64,000 nt of DNA from Panax quinquefolius (taxonomy: Eukaryota; Streptophyta; Magnoliopsida; Apiales; Araliaceae): assembly GCA_020205615.1 (NCBI GenBank), contig CM035160.1, forward strand, positions 146,611,991 through 146,675,990, in the 5' to 3' direction. The notes beneath the pieces were generated by a model that saw nothing but the letters and a program-made list of their open reading frames with translations, was not told where the DNA came from and did no database searches. Shown piece by piece: positions 23,590-34,576 of this stretch (positions are counted from its first letter, which is position 1; the number at the start of each line of letters is the position of its first letter). Position numbers and translations under genes: made by a program.

Positions 23590-23700
23590 GTTTTGAATGA
23601 TATTTCTATCATTAATAAATTTCTTGGCGTATTCTTGAAAATTTCCTAGCCTACCCTAGGCGTGAAATCGAATTTTATATTGACCCCGATCTGAAAACCC
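23590..23700 (+). pseudogene. Short gypsy pol fragment (start of RT)
   Basis: TTTTGAATGATATTTC to the GAAATCGAATTTTATATTGACC region corresponds to the start of reverse transcriptase at 48780-48883 ([16 protein letters not shown] there). Both sides are unrelated to pol, so only about 100 bases were kept. The same piece with the same flanks occurs at 60800-60960. Confidence 0.75.
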
Positions 23701-23719
23701 ATTTCTTAAACCCTCAAAT

Positions 23720-24900
23720 ATTTCTTCAACTAAAATGAACAGTTTACGTGGTTTATGATGAAAGTCATAATAAAAGTATAGAACTAATAAAAATCATGGG
23801 TATATGAAGTATTAGTAAGTTTTATGATGAGTTATGTTGGTTAGTATGTGAAAACATGAAAGTTTCTTAGAAATCACAAAGAGTTGAAAATCAGATTTTG
23901 GTGAAAAACGTAACAAGAAATTCAATTGACCATATCTCCTATTATATTTTGAATTTTTGAATGTGGTCAAATCCTAGAGTTAGATCTATGAGTTACCTAA
24001 CTAATCCAAGTGGAATTACTGGAAAAGGTGTTGTAGATTTTTGTGTGGACTGATTTTTTGCAAAAGGAGGCCAAAGCTGTAAATTTCAAAATGCTACTGC
24101 CCAGAAACTTTAAGGGCTGTTTCGGCCACTTAAATTATGAAAAAAAATTCTGGCCTTTTGGGACATGAAGGTATATGGTATAAAGTATCTCCTGTCCAAA
24201 AATGAGCTCATTCGACTTAAAATGAGCAAGTTATGACTATTTCAATATTTAGGTTTTTCCGAAAAAACTATAACCGAGTTCTATAACTCCGATGACCATG
24301 AAATTTAAACTAGAAGCTCATGTTAACATGTGTAAGGTCCTGCCAAGATTTGGGAATTTTGGAGTTAAACTTGAGGTAGCTAATTTCTTAAGGAATTAAT
24401 TAGAAATTGATTTTTGAAAAATAGTAAATGAATTTTAAAATTTCGAGAAAATATATTTTCATCATGGGACTATATTATGCTAAATCCCAGAAAAGAAATA
24501 TTTTTGGGACTGATTTGGTATTTTTCATGAAAATAGTTTAATTCTGAACATATGAGTTAAATATGTTATGTGAAATGTAACAAAGTTGAAAATATGATTT
24601 TATGGCTAGAGAATCCTATATAAAGTATATGCATATTTTTGAGGATTTGATAATTGGTAATGATATCTTATGAGTATGGCATTTTGAATGATTAAATGCA
24701 TTATATGGTAAAAGCGTAAACAATTGAGATAAATTGTTTATAAATTTAAGAAGTGATTAAAATATTGGTATAATATTAATGATATTAGATTATTAGATTA
24801 TTAAGTGATTGATAACATGGGGATATTCTTGAATCTGGATAAATTATATTATAAATGTTTAATATTTATCCTTTATCTTATTTGATTGATTCTTTATATC
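23720..24900 (+). repeat. Shared ~1.1-kb family block
   Basis: Homologous in order to 11810-12870, 35870-37010, 40490-41690, 53930-55130 and 59620-60790 (opposite strand). Marker words are GAGCTCATTTTTGGACAGG or its complement, TGTTTTCACATA and ACTCATAGATCTAAC. Elsewhere it lies in the LTR; here it is internal. No coding frame is kept between copies. Confidence 0.85.
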
Positions 24901-24924
24901 ATTATCCTCATGTTTATATTTTTT

Positions 24925-26650
24925 AAAGTCATCTCTGTGGCCTATAGAGCATAGATGAACTTGGTATGATTATGACCAGGGATTGTTCGGTATAATCATA
25001 ACCGTAATTGAAAACACAATTAACTTTGGCCGTAGTGCATGGATAATTTGTGGTCGTGATCTTGATGAATATCCTTGCTTTGTAGTGCGGGGATGATTGA
25101 CGATGTGGATTAATTATTGAAATTTGAGTCTCGTGAATGAAATATTAATTCATGGATGTGTTCAAAGTCATCTGTGGCTTACGTGCATAGATGGACTTGG
25201 TATGATTATGACCAGGGATCATTCGGTATAATCATAACCGTAATTGAAAACACAATTATCTTTGGTCGTAGTGCATGGATAATTTGTGGTCGTGATACTG
25301 ATGAATATCCTTAGCCTGTAGTGCAGGGATGATTCGACGATGTGGATTAATTATTGAGCTGAGTCTCAGCAATGAAATATTAATTCATGGATGTGTTCAA
25401 AGTCATCTGTGGCTTACGTGCATAGATGGACTTGGTATGATTATGACCAGGGATCATTCGGTATAATCATAACCGTAATTGAAAACACAATTATCTTTGG
25501 CCGTAGTGCATGGATAATTTGTGGTCGTGATCTTGATGAATATCCTTGGCTTTGTAGTGCGGGGATGATTGACGATGTGGATTAATTATTGAAATTGAGT
25601 CTCGAAGATGAAATATTAATTCATGGATGTGTTCAAAGTCATATGTGGCTTACGTGCATAGATGGACTTGGTATGATTATGACCAGGGATCATTCGGTAT
25701 AATCATAACCGTAATTGAAAACACAATTATCTTTGGCCGTAGTGCATGGATAATTTATGGTTGTGATCTTGATGAATATCCTTGGCACATAGTGCGGGGG
25801 ATGATTGACGATGTGGATTAATTATTGGTGAGTCTCGTGAATGAAATATTAATTCATGGATGTGTTCAAAGTCATCTACGTGAACTTACGTGCATAGATG
25901 GACTTGGTATGATTATGACCGAGGGATTGTTGGTATAATCATAACAGTAATTGAAAACACAATTATCTTTGGTAGTAGTGCATGAATAATTTGTGGTCGT
26001 GATAATCGATGAATATCCTTGGCACATAGTGCGGGGATGATTCGACGATGTGGATTAATTATTGAAATTTGAGTCTCGATTGATGAAATATTAATTCATG
26101 GATGTGTTCAAAGTCATCCGTGGCTTACGTTGCATAGATGGACTTGGTATGATTATGACCGGGGATCATTCGGTATAATCATAACCGTAATTGAAAATAC
26201 AATTATCTTTAAGTAGTAGTGCATGGATAAATTGTGGTCGTGATACTAATGAATACTACGATTATCTTTGGTAGTAGTGCATGGATAATTTGTGGTCGGA
26301 TACTCTTAATGAATATCCTTGGCACGTAGTGCGGGGATGATTCGATGATATGGATTAATTATTGAAATTTGAGTCTCGGCAATAAAATATTAATTCATTG
26401 ATGTGGTAAAAAGTCATCTTTGGTAGTAGTGCATTGATAGACTTGGTATGATTATGACCACGGATTTATTGGTATAATCATGGCCGTAATTGAAAACACG
26501 AATATCCTTAGCCAATGAGTGCATGGATAATTCATGGTTGTGATACTTATTAAGTCTCGAGTCTCGGCGATTAGTGGTTTTGGCTGATTTGTATATCTTT
26601 GGCACATAGTGCAAAGATGAATTGTTAATGAATATCTTTGGCGGATTACG
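24925..26650 (+). repeat. Tandem array, seven ~236-bp units
   Basis: Units begin at AAAGTCAT (24925, 25165, 25399, 25635, 25868, 26109, 26409), so the period is 233-241 bp with one longer unit. Each holds several stem-loops with the GGCCGTAGTGCA loop and the pair GATTATGACC/GGTATAATCAT. The LTRs have a single similar unit, so this is an expansion inside the internal region. Confidence 0.9.
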
Positions 26651-26743
26651 AAGATGAATTTAATATTTTTAACGATAAAGGTATTCAAGGTACCCTCACC
26701 TCTTTATCATACCAGTCGTACCCTAATTTCGAGGCGAAATTCC

Positions 26744-26757
26744 ATAAGGAGGGAGAT
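26744..26757 (+). other. Polypurine tract
   Basis: AAGGAGGGAGAT directly precedes the 3' LTR at 26758. It is the usual plus-strand priming site for reverse transcription. Confidence 0.85.
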
Positions 26758-29187
26758 TGTGAGACCCCAGTTTTATCGATAAAGATTTAAATTTAGTGAA
26801 ATAATTTTTAATATTATAGTGTGAATTTGAGATAATATTATAGTTGTGGGTAGTATTTATAAATTTTGCAAAGTATGAAAGTGGTTATATTATATTCGAT
26901 TGGTTAGGGAATATTAGGTTTAGCGGGGAATATTAAATATACAACTCTCAATCATTGGTGGACCCCACAATAATTATTATTGTCGAATTGAGAAAACGAC
27001 AAAAATATTTTATTGAAATAACGGCGGAAGTTTTTCTGGTAGTTCTTGTTGAACTACTTTCGGTAGTAAAAAAATGCGATGTCGTGTGTGGTTGCATAGT
27101 AGCACACGGTATTGATTATTGATCTTTATGTGAGAAAGTCACTCGGTTTGATTCCATTATTGTCGATTAATAATATGAATTATTATAGCGATAATGACGT
27201 TTTGTTTTATTAAATATTATTAACGTAATAAAAGCGAAACATCTTTTATATAAAATAGAATACTTTATTAAAGTTATTACATAAATAGAATATATTATAT
27301 TTTATTATGCATAGTGTTGCGTAGTGTTTTTTGCGTAGTGTTTTTTGCATAGTATTGCATAGTGTTTGCATAGTAAAATGTTTTTATATAAATAGAATAT
27401 ATTATATTTTATTTAAAAGATTTTTCTTTAAATATGGACCGTCGATTAAAAGTAAATCAATCCTGGATAGTTCATGGATTAATTCTTATGCATTCCATTT
27501 TCCTATAAATAGAAGCTCGTTCCTTCATTATTTTCTTACGAATTCATTGAAACTACAGAGAGAAATTATAGAGAGAAGCTATAGAGAGAAAATTATAGAA
27601 AGAAGAAGAGTATTCTTTTCTTCACTTACTTCTATATTAGGTTCTTTTTACGGTAGAGGAGGGTGTTATTCTTTCTTCTTGAAGAGAACTTACATTATTC
27701 CATTCATTATTATTACATTGGAATAACTTTTGTAAAAGTGGCATACCCTATACATAACTTTTGTATGCGGCATACCTATACTTGGTGAAATCCTTATGTT
27801 ATTCCATTGCTTATTATTACATTGGAATAACTTTTGTATCTGTGATTTACCTATACTTGGTGACATTCTTCTATTATTACATTGGAACATCACATGCATG
27901 TGTTTTTTACAGGACTGTTAAATTTTATTATTATTACATTGGAACATCACATGCGTGTGTTTTTTACAGGACTGGTTAAAATCTTTATCATTCTGTTGGA
28001 ATATCCTATCTCATGTGTTTTTTACAGGATGCAGTTCCATCTTTATTATTACATTGGAACATCACATGCCGGTGTGAATTTCACACGACTTTGGTTCCGT
28101 TATTATTATTACATTGGAATAACTTTACATCTGCTGTACCGCGTGCGTGGTGATTTCTTTTGTTATTCCATTCTTTATTATACCCAGTTGGTTAAAACTT
28201 TGACTTATACTCCATGAAATTAGTAGAATATCCTTGATATTTGCATTTCATCCAAATATCTTTTCATGGAAATATTCTTGATCATTCTTGAATTATACTC
28301 TACTGAAAGCAATGTCGTGTTGACAATTTGGGCGTTAATAATTCATGGATTAAATAATTCTTGAACTTGTTTTATTGAATTATTATGTCATTGTCATCAT
28401 CCTCATGTTATATTATGTTATCTTTGGCTTACGTGCGTAGATGAACTTAGTATGATTATGACCGAGGGATCATTCGGTATAATCATGACTTGATATAAAT
28501 GATGTGACAAAAGTCCTCGATGGCACATGTAATGCGATGATGGATAGTTTTTGGTATGATTATGACCGGGGTGATTCGGTATAGTCGTGACCATTGATAA
28601 TTTGATGAAAATCCTTGGCCAGTAGTGCGAGGATAATTAGATGTGGTGGTTTATTTATTAAAATTTGAGTCTCGTGATAAAAAATTGATGAAAACCTTTT
28701 AAAACCTAAAAGATAGTAGACTTTATTCTCTACTTGACTCTTTTAATGGATTGCTTATTCCATTGCGATTTAAACTGGTTGTCTATTGTATTTTATCGGT
28801 TTAACATTGTTGAAGGCTAATGATAATTTATTCGCATTATCTTAGTCATAATATTTCTTCTTCTTGGGCTAGTTGAGCTCACCCTTTCTTTCACTTTTTC
28901 TCTTGAAATGAGAACATAAATTTGAGACGAGTCGGGGAGCGAAGTAATGGTCCGAGAGGATAGCATTAGTAGTCCTCACTATTATGTGAAATAGTGTGAT
29001 AATAGTTGTAATGAGGACTCCTTTTGAGTTTGTATAATATCTAGTAGACAATATTTGTATTCAAACTCACGATTTATGTCGTATTATACACAGCTTATAT
29101 TAGTAAGTTGTATTTGAATTTATGTACCATGTAAGTAAGTGACGACCCAGATGGGTGGCGTATACCTAATTTTTTTAGAGCGTCACA
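26758..29187 (+). repeat. 3' LTR
   Basis: 2.43 kb, collinear with 20255-22672 with small indels. TATA-type CTATAAATAG near 27504-27513. It ends GCGTCACA at 29187. Differences from the 5' LTR cluster at CTGAG/CTCAG words (see findings). Confidence 0.9.
27690..28170 (+). repeat. Hairpin array in 3' LTR
   Basis: Same arrangement as 21170-21660, with the same spacer order. Confidence 0.75.
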
Positions 29188-29519
29188 ATATATATATATA
29201 TATCAGATCTATATCCACAAATTTTCTTCTTTCTGTACAACACTGTATATATTCATTGCTAAAAATCAACCATTGCTAAAAAAATTCTCCATCTCAGATC
29301 TATATATCCACAAATATATTCATTGCTGCATCATGTTTTGATTTTGGAGAGTTGAAATGGAGTTTTGACATTGGAGAGAGAAACGAAATGGGAGTTTGAA
29401 TTTGGAGAGAGAAATTTAGGAATTGATTTCTTTTTTAACTTTTCTTTTAATTTGTAATATACTAAAAATAATTAAATCTATTTAATTTCCAATGTGGCAA
29501 CAACTAGGATGATAACCCA

Positions 29520-29709
29520 GACTTTACCTACCTGGATGCTCATTTAAAAGCTGAGGTGGAAATTCTGTTAAAAGTCAACTCATTTAACGGAATTTGTAAC
29601 GATTTGATAAATATTTGAAGTTCAATGAGTCGATTGTAAAAAAAAATTAGTTCAGTGATGTATTTATAAACCGACCACTAATAGAATGGGAAAAAAATAT
29701 ATTTAACCC
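29520..29709 (-). repeat. Terminal inverted repeat, right
   Basis: Reverse complement of 19271-19450. The outer end reads ATTTAACCC, followed at 29710-29719 by the duplicated GTATCTATAT. Confidence 0.8.
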
Positions 29710-29914
29710 GTATCTATATATATTGTTTAAATAAATACCTTTGGATCCACAAATTGCTAATAATTCCGAGAATTATAAAAAAAGATGTAACCTTTAAGAC
29801 TATCGATAGAGATACAAAAACTGCATGTGTTCTACATTGTATGCTTAGCGACGCCTAAGTAAGTAAGTACATGGAAAGATAATCAAGTACTCTAACTTGA
29901 GAGGAAGTTTTAAA

Positions 29915-31954
29915 TCATCTACCACCAGAGAGAATGGATTCTGTCACAGAGGTTTCGTAAGAATTTACCTTGTCCATAGAAGATGGATATGAATGAGCAA
30001 AATCATCATATCGGTGGTGTGCAAATGTTGGGCCAGTGGAGGAAATTCCGAGTGATGATAATTTCGGTAGCCGTGCATAGCCTTCCAAGTACTGCACAAC
30101 TTGCTGCATACTGGGCCTAGCCACAGGATCCGAATTAGAGCATAGCAAGCCAAGCTTCAACACCAATTCTACTTCCTCCACAACATAATTTTCACCAAGA
30201 TTAGGATCAACTGCCTCTACAATTTCACCACTATTCCAACAAGAAAACACTCGATCAACTAAAATTACATTTTCAGGCCCTGCTTGTACCATTATCGGCC
30301 TTCTACCACAAGCAACCTCAAGCAAAAAGGCCCCAAAAGAATACACATCGGTGCTAGTTGTGGCTTTCCCAGTTCTACTATGTTCAGGGGCTAAATACCC
30401 AAGAGTTCCAACAACGTGAGTAGTTTGAGGATCCGCTCCATGATCATATAATCTTGCAAGCCCAAAGTCGCCTAATCTTCCATTAAATTCACTATCTAAC
30501 AAAACATTACTAGCTTTCACATCCCTATGAATCACAACTTGCTCCCACTCTTGATGTAGATAGTTAAGCCCTACTGCTACACCTTTGATGACCCGAAACC
30601 TCTGACTCCAACTGAGGGTGGACTTTGGTTGGTCAAAAAGGACCTTGTCCAAACTTCCATTAGGCATATAGTCATAAACCAATAGCAATTCACATTTTCT
30701 TCGACAATAACCCAATAGTTGTACTATATTTCGATGTCTAAGTCGCCCGATACTCACGATTTCCGCAATAAATTCTCTCATTCCTTGCCTTGATTCATGG
30801 GACACCCTCTTCACTGCAACCTCAATTTCAGATGAGGGTAACACACCTTTATAGACCCTACCAAAACCGCCAGCTCCCAATAGTTCCTTGTCTTTAAACC
30901 CTTTAGTGGCAACATACAAATCCTTGTACTTAAATCTGTGAGGTCCATATTCATTTTCCCAGTCTTCAAGAACTTCAGCAAATTTCATCTTCCTCCTCAC
31001 ATAATAAACTACGCTTGAGATTAATAAAACTATCATTAGAAATATCAAAATCAAAGGCAACCCTATAGTTAAAAATTTTGATTTCTCGTTGGGTCCTACT
31101 CGAGGAAGCTTAGGAAGTTGGGAGAGATCTAGCCCACTAGCCATGCCATTCACCATAAAGCTCCATCCTAGAACATATTGTGATGAGAGAAGTAGACTAC
31201 CACCGGAGGAAGAAAAGCCCACATACATTTGTTCATTTATAACTGGAGAAAGATCATAATACAAAGATAAAAGAGGATTCTTTGGTTTACTAATATTTAG
31301 GGGGGCTAATGTGACATTAGTTTGCTTCTCTAGGGCATCATATTCCACCCAAACTTGCGTTGGGTGTCCACTAATAAGCGTCAAATTCTCAAACTCACCA
31401 TTACTATCATGATAATAACCTGCAGTGCGTGACAAATTAGACTTTATGCCGTTAATATCAATTCCAACATGGTTAGAATCGATATCACCAAGTTCTATGT
31501 TCTGCATAGTATCCAGCTCCACAGCAAAAACATGGTTGGTTGCTTTGCCATCGTTGGTCGCATTAAAAAGACCAAGGTACTCGTCCGGAAGAGCTTCGGG
31601 AAGGCCTCTTGTTGGTGCAATCACGAAAGTGATTCCGTTACCGCTCAATTCCGGATACTCGGGGACTATAGCGAAGACGAAAGTGGTGGAGAAAGAGGAA
31701 ACTGATGAACTAGTTCCATTTGGATTTGAATTTTTTTTGAAGTTAATTTGGTTGGAGTAAAAGGCATGGCCTTGTTGATATCTGGTGGTATTGGTTAACC
31801 TCAAGAGACCGTTTGGTGTAAATTCGGCTATACCGTCAAGGCTCATCAGGTTTCTGGATTGAAAGCCATTGAAGGTGAAATTAGTATCTTTAGAATTACT
31901 AGAAGATACTAATAATTTATACAGAAGAAGATGCAGGAGCAGTTGGATTAACAT
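29915..31954 (-). CDS. L-type lectin receptor-like kinase 2 (LecRK)
   Basis: A 679-residue intronless paralogue of the gene at 16858-18888, on the same strand. Signal peptide about 1-19; lectin domain about 24-271 with FAVELDTMQN (143-152); membrane span about 295-319; kinase about 354-625 with GAGGFG (360-365), K382, E398, HRD (476-478), DFG (496-498) and APE (522-524). Start 31954 directly begins a hydrophobic signal. The lectin pocket reads SGNGITFVI, with Asn for Asp. The kinases are nearly identical; the lectin halves and the C-tails differ more, as expected when ligand specificity diverges. The shared C-terminal ending SGGR suggests a conserved tail. It is upstream of gene 1 in their common direction, so the pair arose by tandem duplication and was later pushed apart by transposons. 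Confidence 0.95.
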   Translation of the reverse strand: MLIQLLLHLLLYKLLVSSSNSKDTNFTFNGFQSRNLMSLDGIAEFTPNGLLRLTNTTRYQQGHAFYSNQINFKKNSNPNGTSSSVSSFSTTFVFAIVPEYPELSGNGITFVIAPTRGLPEALPDEYLGLFNATNDGKATNHVFAVELDTMQNIELGDIDSNHVGIDINGIKSNLSRTAGYYHDSNGEFENLTLISGHPTQVWVEYDALEKQTNVTLAPLNISKPKNPLLSLYYDLSPVINEQMYVGFSSSGGSLLLSSQYVLGWSFMVNGMASGLDLSQLPKLPRVGPNEKSKFLTIGLPLILIFLMIVLLISSVVYYVRRKMKFAEVLEDWENEYGPHRFKYKDLYVATKGFKDKELLGAGGFGRVYKGVLPSSEIEVAVKRVSHESRQGMREFIAEIVSIGRLRHRNIVQLLGYCRRKCELLLVYDYMPNGSLDKVLFDQPKSTLSWSQRFRVIKGVAVGLNYLHQEWEQVVIHRDVKASNVLLDSEFNGRLGDFGLARLYDHGADPQTTHVVGTLGYLAPEHSRTGKATTSTDVYSFGAFLLEVACGRRPIMVQAGPENVILVDRVFSCWNSGEIVEAVDPNLGENYVVEEVELVLKLGLLCSNSDPVARPSMQQVVQYLEGYARLPKLSSLGISSTGPTFAHHRYDDFAHSYPSSMDKVNSYETSVTESILSGGR

Positions 31955-32330
31955 GGCTAATTTGGCTATGCTCTAGGTAGCTAGCGTCTTGTTCTTTAAT
32001 ATATTGTTTGGTAACATGTAGGTTTATACGGTGAGGGGTGTAGCATGCAATTACTAATGGGTTCCTTGCCAAAACCCTTGTCAATATTGTCATTAAATGA
32101 CTATGCGATCATTACTTTGACTATACGTCAATAACACTACTAAATTAAATGCGGGGAAACAGATTTTATGTTGGCCTATTGTAATTTTGGCCAATATATA
32201 TAGATATTTTTCACAATAATATTTTGGCCTATTGTAATTTGTTAATGCAGGCTCATTATGTTAGCTCTTTTAGAAGTAATAAAATTTTAAAATATATATC
32301 CCTAATCTTATTGAATGTTTAGCTAGTTTA
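31955..32330 (-). promoter_or_regulatory. Upstream region of LecRK 2
   Basis: A TATAAAC on the minus strand at 32022-32028 lies about 70 bp from the start codon and is a good core-promoter candidate. Words GTTCTTTAA and GTAACATGTA are shared with the promoter of the other kinase gene. Nothing else is recognised. Confidence 0.45.
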
Positions 32331-32918
32331 GGGGGTTTTTTTTTATTGGCAAAAGAAATTTTTATTACAACCTTGCAATTCCAAAAATTTTGGAAAGGAC
32401 CACAATTGAAATACATTACATAAAGCTAAAACCCCAAAAAAAATAATCAAAACATGAAACCCAAGCTAAAAACTGGCTCTTGTAAATTCTACCTACTGAA
32501 ATGCAAGCTAGAATAACACAGTAGCCTTCATAAGTTGAGAGATAAAATACATAAAAAAACTGCATCCTCATCAAGCCTTCAACAAGATATTATAATGCCT
32601 TAGCTCCTACAAACTCCTTCGGCACAAGACAAGCACCTCAACTTTGCAAAACAAATCTCAATTGAGAAAAAATCTATTGCAGCCAAATCTCATTCCATAA
32701 CTTTCTAATATCTTGACACCTCAAGAAACTCCGTCTTAATAATCAACCATCTCATCTACGTACAACCACCCCTTCAATGAACATCACCATCAACATACTC
32801 CGAAACATTGTTAAGAAAATACCTTAGCATTGTGTTTGTGAGTATTGAAGAAGACAGATATCAGAAAGAAGATAAACAAAATTAAGCAAAAGGAAAGAAA
32901 ACAGTATTGAATGTTTAG
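32309..32918 (-). mobile_element. Truncated LINE-type retroposon with 14-bp target duplication
   Basis: TATTGAATGTTTAG occurs at 32309-32322 and 32905-32918. The body (about 32331-32904) on the minus strand ends TTTCTTTTGCCAATAAAAAA, resembling plant LINE 3' ends before an A-tail. A long target duplication plus a 3' A-tract points to target-primed reverse transcription. No reverse transcriptase frame is kept, so it is heavily 5' truncated. A processed transcript of another kind is possible. Confidence 0.65.
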
Positions 32919-33309
32919 TTTAGTTATGCTGTGATAATAAAATTGTGACATAAACTTGAGTAATATATTGTGTCATTTCTTATTTCCATGTTCAAAATAA
33001 ATACGACTCTTTAATTTTAAGCTCAGGGACAGATTGAACAACGGCGGTTAGGAAGCTAATAAAGGATCTCTATCATTAATATTTCTAAAACAAAAAATGA
33101 CAGCAAACATTGGTTACAAGATTTGTTTCTAGTCCTACGTACATGCATGTGGACTGCAAGACTTCTGGTGAAGGAGTCGTTGAGTCGCTAGCTGTGCCTT
33201 GTTGTTTCTGTTACTTGGCTTTTTACTTTTTAGCATTACCCTAATTAATGAATAAGGAACTGAAGTTGCATGCGACAATTTTAAGGTCCATAATTGTGCT
33301 CAAGTTATG

Positions 33310-33350
<41 letters not shown>

Positions 33351-33500
33351 AATGTTTGAACTTTCACGGTAAGACGTTGCAGAAATTCTAAAAAATAATA
33401 ATTGTGTCGCTTGAATCGAATGGAAGTTCTCTATTTTCTTAAGACATTATTCTATAACTTTTGTCGTAGGGCATTGACGAAATTCTGGAAAAAAATAATA
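32919..33500. other. Intergenic, (TA)n and a partial tandem duplication
   Basis: No gene is seen. A (TA)n tract covers 33313-33345. The segment 33366-33456 (CAGAAATTCTAAAAAATAATA, then CGCTTGAATCGAATGGAA) recurs at 33463-33500 plus 33783-33835, where the second copy is split by the MITE. Confidence 0.6.
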
Positions 33501-33780
33501 CTCATCCGTTCCTTAATATAGGTCGTTTTAGAATTGTGCACAAATATTAAGAAAATGATTGTAAAGTATTAAATATAATATCAATTGTCTATATTGTCCT
33601 TGTATTAGAAAAAGAGTGTTATTTATTGGGCAAAAAATAGTGAGAGAACCAAAGTTATATTTAATACTTGGGGTAATATTGGAAACTAAGCAATTAATGC
33701 TTCCTTGAAATTCTCAAACGACTTATATTAAAGAACAAAAACATTTATCTAAAACGACTTATATTAAGGAACGGAGGAAG
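33501..33780. mobile_element. Stowaway-like MITE (Tc1/mariner type)
   Basis: The 280-bp element starts CTCATCCGTTCCTTAATATA and ends with the inverse, TATTAAGGAACGGAGGAAG. TA lies on both sides (33499-33500, 33781-33782). An internal ACGACTTATATTAA repeats near the right end. This is the plant Stowaway pattern; no coding capacity. Confidence 0.9.
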
Positions 33781-33782
33781 TA

Positions 33783-34576
33783 ATAGTATCGCTTGAATTG
33801 AATGGAATCGAAGTCCACTTTCTCCTTAAGATATATAGCATTCGCCCCTATAAAAATTGCACAAGGTTAAAGTGAATCCGTCTCCCAAGACAAGACAAAC
33901 TTAAAAATTAATCTGTATTAAATACTATGTGACACATGGTGGGATAGCTATTATCCTGCGGGCTGGTAAACAATTGAATTCACAAATAAATGAACAAGAG
34001 TTTCACCAAAAAACATAGAGAAATCTCTCTAATGTGTATATATATAATATATTTATCAAAATTCAAGTCCCCGTATAAACCCACAAGTCGGGTTTATATA
34101 ACTTTAGCAAAACTTTATCCCTAAGTCAGTACTCTAGAATATTCATAGAGATATAGAAATAAAAATGTAAATAAAATCCTCCTAGGGATATGAAAAAAAG
34201 ATTCTAACAAACTTCCTAGGGATGCGAAAAAGGATTTTAACAAACTTCCAAATTTTATGGGAAAAAAATAGCAAACTTACAAATAATAAAATATTCTTAA
34301 TTAAAGAATAAAATAGAAAAAAAGAAATTAAACTATTAATCTGTCGAGCTCTGAAGTAAAGAAACCATTCTTTCTCCCGTAGTTGAAGGTGAAGTGTCTA
34401 CCCAACTCCCGAAGCTGAATGTATTTCATTACCTGAAGTTGAACTCTGACCCTGAAGCTAAAGGAATTAATGCCGAAGGTGTTTAATGGCCTCTTCGTTT
34501 GTGACGATCGTCTCTTTCATGATATTCTAAGGCCATTAACAAATTATCTGATAGCTCAGTTTCTTCGGCTTTGGAC
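33783..34576 (-). other. Probable 3' end of another gypsy element, no gene
   Basis: Lies downstream (minus strand) of the integrase end at 34577. A TATATAAACCC motif on the minus strand near 34093-34103 may be an LTR promoter. I could not fix LTR ends or a target duplication. Several repeats of CCTAGGGAT(A/G)(C/T)GAAAA occur at 34180-34220. Confidence 0.4.

Larger units (their letters stand above)
20255..29187 (+). mobile_element. LTR retrotransposon, non-autonomous, complete ends
   Basis: The 5' LTR is 20255-22672 and the 3' LTR 26758-29187. Both begin TGTGAGACCCC; the 3' copy ends GCGTCACA and the 5' copy GCGTCGCG. A primer site lies at 22675, a polypurine tract just before 26758, and ATATA duplications at 20250-20254 and 29188-29192 (low information in an AT tract). 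The internal 4.1 kb has no gag or working pol. It is a patchwork of leader, a degraded copy of the 122-codon LTR ORF, a short pol piece, the ~1.1-kb LTR block and a tandem array. It must have moved with proteins from a full element such as the ancestor of 43227-52344. Confidence 0.92.
19271..29709. mobile_element. Mutator-like element (Pack-MULE type) split by an LTR retrotransposon
   Basis: The ends are long inverted repeats of about 180 bp: 19271-19450 (GGGTTAAATACATATTTCC at the tip) matches the reverse complement of about 29520-29709. Shared words are GGGTTAAATA, ACAAATACAT or ATAAATACAT, and TGAACT plus ACTCATTGAACT. A perfect 10-bp duplication flanks it. Without the LTR element at 20255-29187 it would be about 1.5 kb. 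It encodes no transposase but holds a ribosomal protein L9 fragment, as in Pack-MULEs. It sits between the two lectin kinase genes. Confidence 0.85.

Noticed and set aside
25391..25821. Two similar 64-codon frames (MCSK..VAYVHRWTWYDYDQ)
   Set aside because: They are successive units of the 236-bp tandem repeat and are not kept open in the other units.
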